This document shows, one piece after another, positions 21,054 through 31,200 of a DNA stretch of 58,261 bases. Origin of the DNA: Verrucomicrobiia bacterium (GTDB taxonomy: Bacteria > Verrucomicrobiota > Verrucomicrobiia > Verrucomicrobiales > DEV007). Numbering within the stretch: position 1 is the first letter of the stretch; each line of letters opens with the position of its first letter. Below the pieces are notes generated by a model. It searched no databases. It had not been told where the DNA came from and worked only from the letters and a program-made list of their open reading frames with translations. Both the position numbers and the translations under genes were made by a program. The DNA lies in NCBI GenBank assembly GCA_030430255.1, contig JAUIGD010000002.1:1-58261 (forward strand). Direction: 5' to 3'.

Positions 21054-23912
21054 ATGAGCGCGAATTCTCTCCCCCCGTCGCCCGCCCGCCTCGCTGTGCA
21101 CGCGGCGTTCGCTTTGATGCCTTTCCTGGCGATCCCTGCGGGCGCCGTCCAACCGGGCGAGGATCGGCACTTCACGGTCGCGGTCGGAGACAGCGCCGAG
21201 GGCCAGGAGTTCGGCCGGGCCCTATCGATCAGCGGCCCGCGCATGGCGGTCGGAGCGCCCGGCTACGGGGTGCGCGGAGCGGTGTTCGTCTACCGGCGCG
21301 GCGAGGGCCACCAATGGGGCCAGGTCGATCGCATCGATGGCCCTCCCGGCACGCTGCGCTTCGGCGAGACGGTTTCGTTGGATGGCGAGCGCCTCGCGGT
21401 CGGCGCGCCGGCTTCGGACTTCAGCGAGCTCACCAGCGAAGGCACCACGGTCCATGTCGGCGCCGGTCGCGCGTTCGTCTATCGCGGGGAGCCAGAAACG
21501 GCGGGCGAGGGCTGGGCGCTCGAGTCCGAACTCTACCCCGCCGAACCCGCGGGCGGCGCGCGCTTCGGCGAGAGCCTCGCGTTGAGCGGCGGCAACGTGC
21601 TCGTCGCCGCCCCGGACCATGGCGCCGGCAAGGTGACCGCCTTCGCGTGGACCGGCGGCGCCCCGGCCTGGCAGCGGGCCGGCACGCTCGAACCCACCGA
21701 CCCGGAGGTGGCTCGCTTCGGCCGCAGCGTCGACGCCCACGGCGACCGCGCGATCGTCGGTGCCGCGCACGCTTCCGAGACGGGCGTCGCTTTGCTCTAC
21801 GAGCGCGAGCCGGCAGGTGGCGGCGCTTGGTCGCTGGCGCAAACCTTCGCCCGCCCGGACGGCGACCTCGAGAGCGAGGGCTGGGCGCATCGCGTGCGCA
21901 TCGACGGTGGCCTGCTGGCGGTCGGGTCGTTCCGCGGGCCGCGCGCGGGCAACGAAGGTTCCGTCTACCTCTACCGCGCATCCCCGACGGGTTGGGACCA
22001 GGAGCTGCGGATCGATCCGCCGTCGCCGGGCGACCGCTTCGCGAACGACTTCGATCTGAGCGGGGACCAGCTCGCCATCGGCTCGCCGTTGTTCGGCAAC
22101 TCCGGCAGCGTCTTCCGCTACGCTTTCGGCTACGTGCCATCGCTCGGGAAGAATGGGTGGCATTCGCTGCCGCCGCTCGCGCTGGGCACCGGCATCCAAC
22201 CCGCCGCGTTCGGTGCGGCGGTCGCCGTCGGCGGCGGGTTGACCGCGGGCGGTGCGCCGGGCGCCGCGAACGACTTCTTCGGCGGGGTCGGCGAAGTCGT
22301 GCTCGCGCTGAACGCCACATTTCCGGAATGGGGCGAACTGGCCGAGGCGCCCGGCGACGAGTTTGGGGCGGCGCTCGACTTCGACGGCGCGCGCGCCGTC
22401 GTCGGCGCCCCCGGGGCTCGGGAGGTGAAGGTCTACGAGCACGCGCCGGGCGTCGCGCCCCAGTGGATCGGCACGCTGTCGCCACCGGCGGGCTCCGACC
22501 CGGCCGACCGCTTCGGCGCCGCGGTCGCGGTCGAGGGTCCGCTCGTCCTCGTCGGCGCCCCGGGCGCCAACAACGACACCGGTGCGGCGTGGATCTTCGA
22601 GCAGACCGGCACCGGCCCGGGCGGCACCCCGGTCTGGACGCGTCGCGATCTGACCGGAGCCACCGTCGGGGGCGACTCGCGCTTCGGCGCCGCGGTCGCG
22701 CTCAACCGCGGCCAGGCCTTCATCGGTGCGCCGGGCGCGACCGCCAGCAAGAAGATCGGCGGGCTTTGGTTCTTGATGATCGAGGTCGGCCTCGTCGCCA
22801 TCCACGACGCCGACACCGGCGGCCCGAACGCCTGGGGGCGCCGCCAGACCCTGCGCCACGGGCAGCCGGAGGGCGGGCAGCGCTTCGGCTACTCGCTCGA
22901 CGCCTCCGGCGACTACCTCGCGATCGGCGCCCCGTCCATCGCGCCGCAGCATTCCCCCGCCTCAGTCTGGGTCTATCACAACACCGACCCCGCCGCCGAC
23001 TGGGACCTCCTCCGCTCGCGGGACGCCATCGCCACCGAGCCGCCCGGGCTGCTCGGGACGGCGGTCGCCATCGGCGCCGATGGGCTCGCCGCCTACGGCG
23101 ACCGCGCGTTCACGGCGGGGTTAGTGTACTTCTACCAAGAACGGCTCGACCCGCTGCCGCCGCCCGCCCTCGGTGCCCTGTTCTCGTTGGACCCGGCCAC
23201 GCCCGGGCAATTCGGCGCCTCGTTGGCCATCGACAACGGCCGGGTGTTGATCGGTCATCCCGACGACGGCAACCCGGAGTTCGGCAAGGCCTACCTATTC
23301 ACCGCGCCCCCCACCGAAGAGGGGTACTACCACGCCCTCGACCACTGGCGGATCGACGAACTCAACCCCTCGTTGCGGCTCGGCGACGGCGCGAACGGGA
23401 CCGCCGCCGCGCTCGCCGCCGGCGTGGCGCTGGTCGGCCAACCCGGACTCGGCAGCGGAGGCGCCGTGAACGGCTACGAACTCGATGGCTCCTCCTTCGC
23501 CGAGTGGCAGGCCTACCACTACCCCGGACAAATCGCCCCCGGCCGCGCGGATGACACCGATGGTGACGGTCGCGCCGAAGTCTTCGAATGGCTGGCCGGC
23601 ACCGACCCGCATGCCACCGACGTGGGGCCGCCGATCACGATCCGCCACGCACCCGGTGGCGGCTCGCTGCTCGTCGAGTTCACCGCGCCCGCATGGCCGT
23701 CGAGAGGGGCCGGGCCGCAGCTCGACCAATCGACCGATCTGCAGAAGTGGTTCCCCGCCGCCTGGGCCGACGCCGGCGGCAGCTGGTGGGGGGCGCAGAC
23801 GCTCACCGCGCCCTCCGCGTCCCCCGGTCACCGGCGCGTCAGCCTCGCCTTCCCCGTGCAATCGGGAGGGGCGCTGCACTTCGAGCTGCGGGCCGACCCG
23901 CCGGGGAACTGA
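21054..23912 (+). CDS. Secreted FG-GAP repeat protein
   Basis: The 952-residue product has a signal peptide (about residues 1-32, ending near IPAGA). The body (about 35-840) is a series of FG-GAP/integrin-type blades with recurring FG.ALSISG..M.VGAPGYGVRGAVFVY, RFGESLALSGGNVLVAAP and DRFGAAVAVEGPLVLVGAPG units, predicted to fold as a beta-propeller. Next comes DDTDGDGRAEVFEWLAGTDP (about 838-857), the acidic-loop module also seen in the small secreted protein and the CotH protein, then a ~95-residue beta tail. It probably acts at the cell surface or outside. Its upstream motif matches that of the sigma/kinase operon that ends 75 bp before it. Confidence 0.85.
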   Translation: MSANSLPPSPARLAVHAAFALMPFLAIPAGAVQPGEDRHFTVAVGDSAEGQEFGRALSISGPRMAVGAPGYGVRGAVFVYRRGEGHQWGQVDRIDGPPGTLRFGETVSLDGERLAVGAPASDFSELTSEGTTVHVGAGRAFVYRGEPETAGEGWALESELYPAEPAGGARFGESLALSGGNVLVAAPDHGAGKVTAFAWTGGAPAWQRAGTLEPTDPEVARFGRSVDAHGDRAIVGAAHASETGVALLYEREPAGGGAWSLAQTFARPDGDLESEGWAHRVRIDGGLLAVGSFRGPRAGNEGSVYLYRASPTGWDQELRIDPPSPGDRFANDFDLSGDQLAIGSPLFGNSGSVFRYAFGYVPSLGKNGWHSLPPLALGTGIQPAAFGAAVAVGGGLTAGGAPGAANDFFGGVGEVVLALNATFPEWGELAEAPGDEFGAALDFDGARAVVGAPGAREVKVYEHAPGVAPQWIGTLSPPAGSDPADRFGAAVAVEGPLVLVGAPGANNDTGAAWIFEQTGTGPGGTPVWTRRDLTGATVGGDSRFGAAVALNRGQAFIGAPGATASKKIGGLWFLMIEVGLVAIHDADTGGPNAWGRRQTLRHGQPEGGQRFGYSLDASGDYLAIGAPSIAPQHSPASVWVYHNTDPAADWDLLRSRDAIATEPPGLLGTAVAIGADGLAAYGDRAFTAGLVYFYQERLDPLPPPALGALFSLDPATPGQFGASLAIDNGRVLIGHPDDGNPEFGKAYLFTAPPTEEGYYHALDHWRIDELNPSLRLGDGANGTAAALAAGVALVGQPGLGSGGAVNGYELDGSSFAEWQAYHYPGQIAPGRADDTDGDGRAEVFEWLAGTDPHATDVGPPITIRHAPGGGSLLVEFTAPAWPSRGAGPQLDQSTDLQKWFPAAWADAGGSWWGAQTLTAPSASPGHRRVSLAFPVQSGGALHFELRADPPGN

Positions 23913-24021
23913 ACGGCGCCCGCCCAGCCCGGACCCACGCCGGGCACCCCGGCGCGCGCCCGGCGCCCGCCCGGCGCCGATTGCCGCTTGGCTCCCGCTT
24001 TGAACCGAGGCATGGAGAGGC

Positions 24022-25131
24022 ATGACCATCGACCTGCCGAAATGGTTCGACTTGCACACGCACTTCCGCCAGGGGGCGTCGGTCGGAAGCTACATCCGCG
24101 CCCACCTCGAGATGGGCTGTGCCGGGGCGCTGGCGATGCCGAACACCCGCCCCCCCGTGGCGCGGGTGTCCGGCGACAATACCGCGGAGGCCTGGAGCAT
24201 CGAAGGCTACCGGGCGATGCTCGAACGTGAGGGGGCGGACGCCTTCGAGCGCCTCATCGTGCCGCTCTACCTGACGCGCGCCACCACGCCCCAGATGATC
24301 GCCGACGGGGCGGAATCCGGGTTGCTGCAGGCCTGCAAATACTACCCCCCGCACGGCACGACCAACGCCGAGCACGGGGTGCCGATGGCCGAGCTGGTCG
24401 GCGGCGAGGTGCTGCGGGCGATGGAGGAACACGACGTCATGCTCTGCATCCACGGCGAACAGCACGCGCTGGGCGGCGAGGACTATCTGGCGGCGGACCG
24501 CAATGCGGAATCGCTGTTCTACACCGAAGCCATGCCCCAGCTGCTCGAGCGCCACCCGCGGCTGCGGACCGTCTGCGAACACATCACCACGGCGGAGGCG
24601 GTCGAGTTCGTCCGCGGCGCCGGACCGTCGCGGGCCGGGGCGACCGTCACCCCACAGCACCTCCTCTACACCGTCGGCCACCTGATCCAGGGCCTGAAGT
24701 ACCATCTCTACTGCCTGCCGGTGGTGAAGTTCGATACCGACCGCGCGGCGCTGCGCGAGGCCGTGACGGCCCCGGGGCAGACCCAGTTCTTCGCTGGCAC
24801 CGACAGCGCGCCCCATAGCAAAAAAGTCACCGATTGCGGCTGCGCGGCCGGCTGCTTCACCGGCGGCTGCGCGCCGCAGCTTTACGCCATGGCCTTCGAG
24901 GCGGCTGGGGTCGACCTCAGCGGCGAGAGCGGGCGTTCGGCCTTCGAGGCCTTCCTCTGCACCAACGGACCCGCGCACTACGGCTTCGCGCCTTCAGAAG
25001 AGCGTTTCCAGTTGGTGCGCGAGCCGGACCAGGTCGAGGCGCTGACCACCCCCGAGGGGGAGATCGTCCCGCTGCCGCTCGGCGTCGGGCTCGACCTCGA
25101 TTGGCGCCTCGCCCAGACGACGCGGGCTTGA
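24022..25131 (+). CDS. pyrC: Dihydroorotase (pyrimidine biosynthesis)
   Basis: The 369-residue product fits the homodimeric PyrC type (E. coli-like, about 350 residues), which cyclises N-carbamoyl-aspartate to dihydroorotate in the cytoplasm. Zinc-site features are all present: HTH at 12-14, the carbamylated Lys106 in CKYYP, IHGE, EHITT, TPQHL and the catalytic Asp261 in GTDSAPH. A clear Shine-Dalgarno-like GGAGAGG lies 1 nt before the ATG, which is unusual in this window. No other pyr genes are adjacent. Confidence 0.96.
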   Translation: MTIDLPKWFDLHTHFRQGASVGSYIRAHLEMGCAGALAMPNTRPPVARVSGDNTAEAWSIEGYRAMLEREGADAFERLIVPLYLTRATTPQMIADGAESGLLQACKYYPPHGTTNAEHGVPMAELVGGEVLRAMEEHDVMLCIHGEQHALGGEDYLAADRNAESLFYTEAMPQLLERHPRLRTVCEHITTAEAVEFVRGAGPSRAGATVTPQHLLYTVGHLIQGLKYHLYCLPVVKFDTDRAALREAVTAPGQTQFFAGTDSAPHSKKVTDCGCAAGCFTGGCAPQLYAMAFEAAGVDLSGESGRSAFEAFLCTNGPAHYGFAPSEERFQLVREPDQVEALTTPEGEIVPLPLGVGLDLDWRLAQTTRA

Positions 25132-25219
25132 CCGAAATCGATCGCCATACCCTCGGGTGACCTCAGGCGAAGCGCCGCCAGCCGTTGGCGCCGGCCGGCC
25201 AGAATCGCCTCTTGACCGA

Positions 25220-25249
25220 TTGCCATTGGCGCGACCGGCGCGCTAGGCT
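25220..25249 (+). promoter_or_regulatory. Predicted promoter of the 2309-residue protein, leaderless layout
   Basis: -35 TTGCCA (25220-25225), an 18-bp spacer, -10 TAGGCT (25244-25249), then 6 nt to the ATG. Same arrangement as the promoters before 52724 and, on the minus strand, before 3202. Confidence 0.5.
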
Positions 25250-25255
25250 CCCACC

Positions 25256-28200
25256 ATGACCGCGTTTTCTCGCCGAATCTTTTCGTGCCACAGCTTCGCT
25301 CTCTTCGTGTGTTGTTTGGGTGTGGGCGTTCCCCGAGCGGGAGCGGCGCTGTCGGACCTCGATGCCAAATCGATGCAGTACGAGGGGATCTACTATTTCG
25401 CCCTCTCACGACCAAACCGGATTGAGCGCTTCGACTTGCTCACCGACGAGTGGCTTTCCCCGATCCCGCTCACGAGCCCGCCCACCAGCCTGTGGGTGGA
25501 TGGGAGCGGGGTCTTCGTCGCGCAGGGGGCGAAGATCCATCTGGTGGCTCCCGAGGGAAGCCCGCTCCTCCTCGCCGAAGCGGAAGGGGTGGTGGACGGG
25601 CTGTATTCGACCGCAGATGGATACCTGGTGGGGATCGTCGGCGACAGCGGGAGCTACACGGTCATCTCGGGCGACAACCCGGAGGAGGTCCATACCTACC
25701 AGCGATCCGAGCGCCTGACGGGAGTGTCGATCGCCCGCGGGACGAACACCGCCTTCGCCAACACCATTTTCGTCGCCCCCACGGACATCGTCCGGATCGA
25801 GATCGACCCCGGGGCGGCCGGGGTGAGTGTCACCGATTCCCCCCTCCACGGCGACACGCCCACCGCCAGGCGCACGTTCCCGTTCCCCGACGGGTTGCGG
25901 GTGGCGGACGACGCCGGCACCGTCTTCCACACCGCAGACCTCACCCTGAGCGGGACATTGGGCGAACCCCTGGTGGACATCGACTTCGTGGGCGAGGACA
26001 TCCCAGTCGTACTGCGCGGGGGACGGGTCACCGCCTACGACTCCGTGTTCAACCCGACCGGCAGCATCGATGTCCCTGCCGATGCCGCACGGCTGGCGGT
26101 CCGCAGCGACGACCTGGTCGTGTTTTCGCAGGACGGCTCGAGCGCCCACTCGATCCACGTCGAGCACTTTCCCCTCGCCCCTCTCAGGCTGTCGACCCCG
26201 GGCCTGCCGAAGAATCCGGTCGGGCTCGAGTTCGTCCCGGACGAGGCGTTCCTCGACCGCGACGGCACCCTGCTCCTGCTCAGCAAGGCCCACTCTAGCC
26301 TGTTCCGCTGGTCGATCGCCGAGCGCCGCTACATCGGCACCATCCCGCTCGACGGCCCCCCGGTCTCGGCCGCCTATGCGGCACAGACTCACAGGATGTT
26401 TTTCGGCTACCCGGACGGTTCGGTGACACGGGTCGATCTCGCCCGCGGAGACCAATCGAGGGAAGACCCGTTCGCCGCCCTCGAACATGCACCGCTCCCA
26501 TTGTTCGCCATCGATGATCAACTGCTGGCGCGCAGCGGAGGCTACCACCTGCTCTCCGCCAACGGTGAGCCGGTCGCGACGACCCCCGAGACGGGCGGCG
26601 ACATCCCCTACGGATGGAGTGAGGCCACCCGGACCCTGTTCGAAGGGCCTGAACTGCGGGCGCGACTGATCGACGGGGAGGACGCCATCGGCAACCAACT
26701 CCCCGGCGGCGACCCCGATCGGCGGCGGCTGACCAAACCCCTGTCCGTCAGCCCGACGGGTTTGCGCCTGGTGTGCGAGCACGGGCTCTACGATGCGCAC
26801 TCTCTGTACAGCCTGGCGCCTCTGCCACCCGGCTACGCATCCGCCTTCTGGTCGGGGGACAACGAGTTCGTCATGGCGCGGACGGAGGACGGCCTGACGG
26901 TGGTCGAAACCTACGCCGGCCCGCCGCTCGAGCGGACGCGCACCGCGACCTTCGACGGCACCCCGGTCGGGATTTTCGACAACGGCGACAACGGCGTACT
27001 GGTCAGCGTCGCCGGCGGGATCCCCCGCATCACCGAGTTCGACAAACGGTCGCTCTCACCGCTGTTCGCCTCGCCCGCCCCGCCGGCGCGCCCCGGAGGT
27101 CTGGGTATCGGCGGGCGGGGGCACCAATGGATCGAGGTCACATGGGACGACCGCTCAGATAGTGCGGTCGGCTTCGCGGTGGAGCATCGTTCCGTGGGCG
27201 CCGCGGCATGGACGAGGAGCACCGTCGTCCTCGGGGAGACCCACTCTCGCGTCGAGGGATTGCCGGCGGGCACCGAGCTCGAGTTCCGAGTGCTGGCGAT
27301 CAACGCGGAGGGGGAATCAGCACCGTCCGACATCCTCGCGACCAAAACCCTCGACCACCCCGACTCGCCCCCCGGCATGGCCGAGGCGGTGTTCGCCGAA
27401 CGGGTCTTCATCGACCTCGTGCAGATCGCTTGGCGGGACGGGGCCGACGGGGAGACGGGCTACCGCGTTTTCAAGACCACCGACCCAGCGCTCCCGCTGA
27501 GCAGTTGGCAAACCTTTGACCTGCCTGCCGATAGCACCCGGTTCTCCGATGGGGAGGTTGTGGCCGACGAGGGCTATTACTACCGTGTCGCGGTCGTGGC
27601 TGGAGCGCGTGCGGGCGACCTCTCCCCGCTGCTCGGCGTCGGGACGCCCCGCGAAGCCTATGGCGCCTCGTCCCCCCGGCTGACCCTCGAAGCCACCGCG
27701 CCCGATACCGTCCTCCTGACATGGGAGGACCGAAGTTTGAACGAAGACGGGTTCATCGTGACCCGCTCGACCTCCCCCGACGTCGGGGGAGCGGGGGTCG
27801 AGATCGGCCGGCTCGGGTTCAACGAGACGCGTTTCACCGACATCGGCTTGGAGCCGGACACCCAATACTACTACCGGGTCTCGCCCTACAACGCGCTCGG
27901 GACCTCCAGCGGGGGGAATTCCGAAATCACGACGCCCCGGACGTTCACCGGGCTTTCGGCGAAGGGGGACGGGGTGTACTACTTCGCCTTCGAGTCCCCG
28001 AACCGCCTCGAGCGCTATGATCTCGCCGGCGGCGAATGGCTGGAACCCTGGCCTCTGTGGGGGGCACCCTCCGCACTGACCGCCAACGCCCACGGCCTCT
28101 TCGTCGGTCGGGTGGGCAGCGTGGTGGAAGTGCTCGAGGGCGGGGCGGAACGACACGTCCTCGATTTCGGTGCCCGCTTCCAATTCAGATCCGTACACGA

Positions 28201-31200
28201 GATTCTCGTGATGGGGGGAGGGCTGGTGGTGGCGCGGACGCCTGACGGCTTTGTCACAGGGCTGCTGGACGGGCGGCCCCGTGTCGATGGGTTCGGCACC
28301 TTTCGGAGCGCGAGGGGGATCGTCGCCCCGCCCGGCAGAAACCGCTTCTTCGGCGTCGAGGAGTCCGGGGCCGGGGCGCGCGTGGGCTGGTACGAACTCT
28401 ACGCAGATGGGCGCAGGGGCACCGGCTTCATGAGCACCCACTTCGCCGGTCACACCGCTTCGGACGAAGCCTATATGTATCCCGATGGTTCCCGCTTCAT
28501 CACTTCCAACGGTGCCGTGTTCGGCACCGGCGACGTCGAGGAGATAGAGATCGAGGCCGAGTTGGGCGCGGTCCTCGATGTCGATTTCGTGGGCGGCGAT
28601 ATCCCCATCGTACTCAAGGAAGGCAGCGTCGAGGCCTACGACCAACGCCATGCGATGACCGGGCGGATCGCCGTCGATCCCGCCGCGGCTCGCATCGCTG
28701 TCTGGGGTCAGGAGCTTGTGACCTTCCACGGGGACGCGGCGGCGGAGTCCGGCATCCGGGTGGGGCGGCTGGCGGCTGCGGACCTGAACCTCGCCCCACC
28801 GACCGACCTCGATCAGCCCATCGATCTCAAACTCACCATCGACCAGATGTTCGTCGGTCACGACGGCACGGCGCTCCTCTATAGCTCCGCCTACGGCAGG
28901 CTGTTCCGCTGGCGCCACGGGGAGGGCTTCCTGCCCAGCATCCCGCTCCGCGGCTACCTCGATGACATCAGTTACTCCCCGGAGCTCAACCAGCTCTACA
29001 TGCTCTCCCGCGGCGACGGCTGTTACGCGATCGATCTCGATCACCCGGAGGTCGGCGAACGGCTCTTCGCCGACCTCCCCGTCCGGGTCATCGGCATCGA
29101 GGCGGCCGGCGAGCATCTGCTGGCGCAGTGGAACGATGAGACCGGGATCCGGATCTATGACGTCAACGGCATGCTGACCGGTGCCCGCGGAGGAGAAGCC
29201 AGCCAGCTGCAACTCGTGTGGCGCCCCGCCACCCGCACCTTCGTCCGCTTCGGCACCGGTGCCAGTTACGGGTCACTGGTCTCGTTCGGCATCGGTGCCG
29301 ATGGCTCGATCGGCCCCGACGAAGCCGGACCCACCCTCCCGGTCGCACCCCGCTATCCGCTCCGCACCCAGCCGGATGGCGATGGGATCGCGGTGGGATC
29401 AGGCACGGTGTTCGGGGGGGGATCACCTCGCCCCATCGGCGAGCTGCGGCGCATCGTCGACGATATCACCTGGCTGGGCGATCAGCCGCTGACGGCGGAG
29501 GCCATCGATGACGGCGGCACCACCAAGCTCACGCTGCTGGACGAGTATCTGCACAGCGCCGGGGCAGGCGCGGTGGAAGGTGCGTTTGTGGGCATGGGTT
29601 CGATCCCGGGCGGGCGGGCGCTGGCCGTGACGAGCGGTGATGACGGGCTGCGCTTCCTGGTGTTGGGCCCGGGATTTGCCGTCGAGAACGGCGTCCTGTC
29701 AGGGTTGCCACCGGAGATCGTGCGGCAGCCGACCGGTGGCCAGGTCCCATGGGGGGAACCCTTGGTTCTTCGGGCCGACATCGCCGGCAGCGGTGACCTC
29801 CACTACACCTGGTACCGGGACGGGGTGACCGTCGGCACGGGTTCTCAATTCTCGGTCCCGAGCGCGCGCTTCGAAGACGCGGGCAGCTATCGCGTGAGGG
29901 TGAGCAACAGTCTCGGGCAGGTCACGACCGGAACCTTCGAGGTCGTTGTCGGACGATCGACCTCCCCCGCCTTCCAGCCCGGCAACCTCCTCGTTTCCGG
30001 CGGGTCGTCGATCCTCGAATACACCGCTGATGGGGAGCTCGTCCAATCGGTTCCCATCCCCCACCCCGACTTCGCGACTGCCGGCGCCAAAGGGATCGCG
30101 GTAGACCACTTCGGCAGGGTGTGGCTGCTCGACGACATCAGGTCGTCGCATGTTTACCTCAGCGTGTTCACACCGGAGGCGGGGCAGTGGGAGCACCACG
30201 CGACCCCCTCCCCGGTGAGGCTTGGATCCCTCGCCATCATAGGCGACACCATCTACACGGCGACCGCCGCGCACGATCTGCGGACGGGTGCCCTGCTCGG
30301 GGACTGGCAGCCGGCAAGCCCTGCCGCCGGCATCAGCGCCGGGCACGACGGCCGACTCTACGCGCGCGACGATACGCGGGTGATCGAACTCGATCCCGCC
30401 ACCGGCGCCGTGAGGCGCAGCGTCGAACTCGGGGATCGTGTCGAGGCGCTCGCCGCAGACGCCGCCGGCGCGTTCTTCATCGCCCGACAGGGGGTCCTCC
30501 ACCACCTCTCTCCCGCCGGGGACCCACTCGACAGCCTCGACTTCAATCCCCTCTTCGATACGGGCAACCCGTTCGACCCCAATTCGATGGGCGCGCTCGG
30601 CACGATCGCCCTCTCGCGCTCTGGCGAACTCGCCCTACCGACCAGCAGGTCCTGGGTGCTGCGCGGCGGCACGCCGTTCGGCGCGCCGTCGAGGTTCCGG
30701 GCCGGGGGGCGCGACTACGCCGCTTGGGTGCCCCATTTTGTGACTTTCGACACCGAGCCCCCGCCCGGCATCCATCGCGAAGACACCCCGTTCCGCTATA
30801 CGGTCCGGTTTGTCACCACCGGTGGCGACCCGCCCCTGACCCTCGCTGCCGAACTGCCCGAATGGCTCAGTTTCACCCCCCATGGAGACGGGACGGCCAC
30901 GGTCGCCGGCACCCCGGCGACCGATGCCGAAGCTGGGCAGCACGTGGTGGCGCTGACTGCCAGCGCTCCAGGGGCGCCCCCGTCGGAACAGCGGTTCCTG
31001 ATCGAAGTCGAGGCAGTCAACGATGCCCCGGCGATCACCGGCCCGACCGCGTTCACACTGGCCGAGGACCAGGAACCTGTTTCGATCGAACTCTCAGCAC
31101 TGTTTGCCGACGAGGAGGACGGGTTGCTCGCCTTCGCGCTCGCAGACACGGATGGGGGCGCCGGTCGCGCGGGCTTCGCGATCGAAGGGACGCGATTGAC

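Noticed and set aside
25137-25190. Possible degenerate fifth copy of the dispersed element (ATCGATCGCCA, then AGGCGAAGCGCCGCCAGCCGTT)
   Set aside because: Similarity is suggestive, but an extra ~12 bp and several mismatches are needed. Left out of the copy count until a profile search is run.
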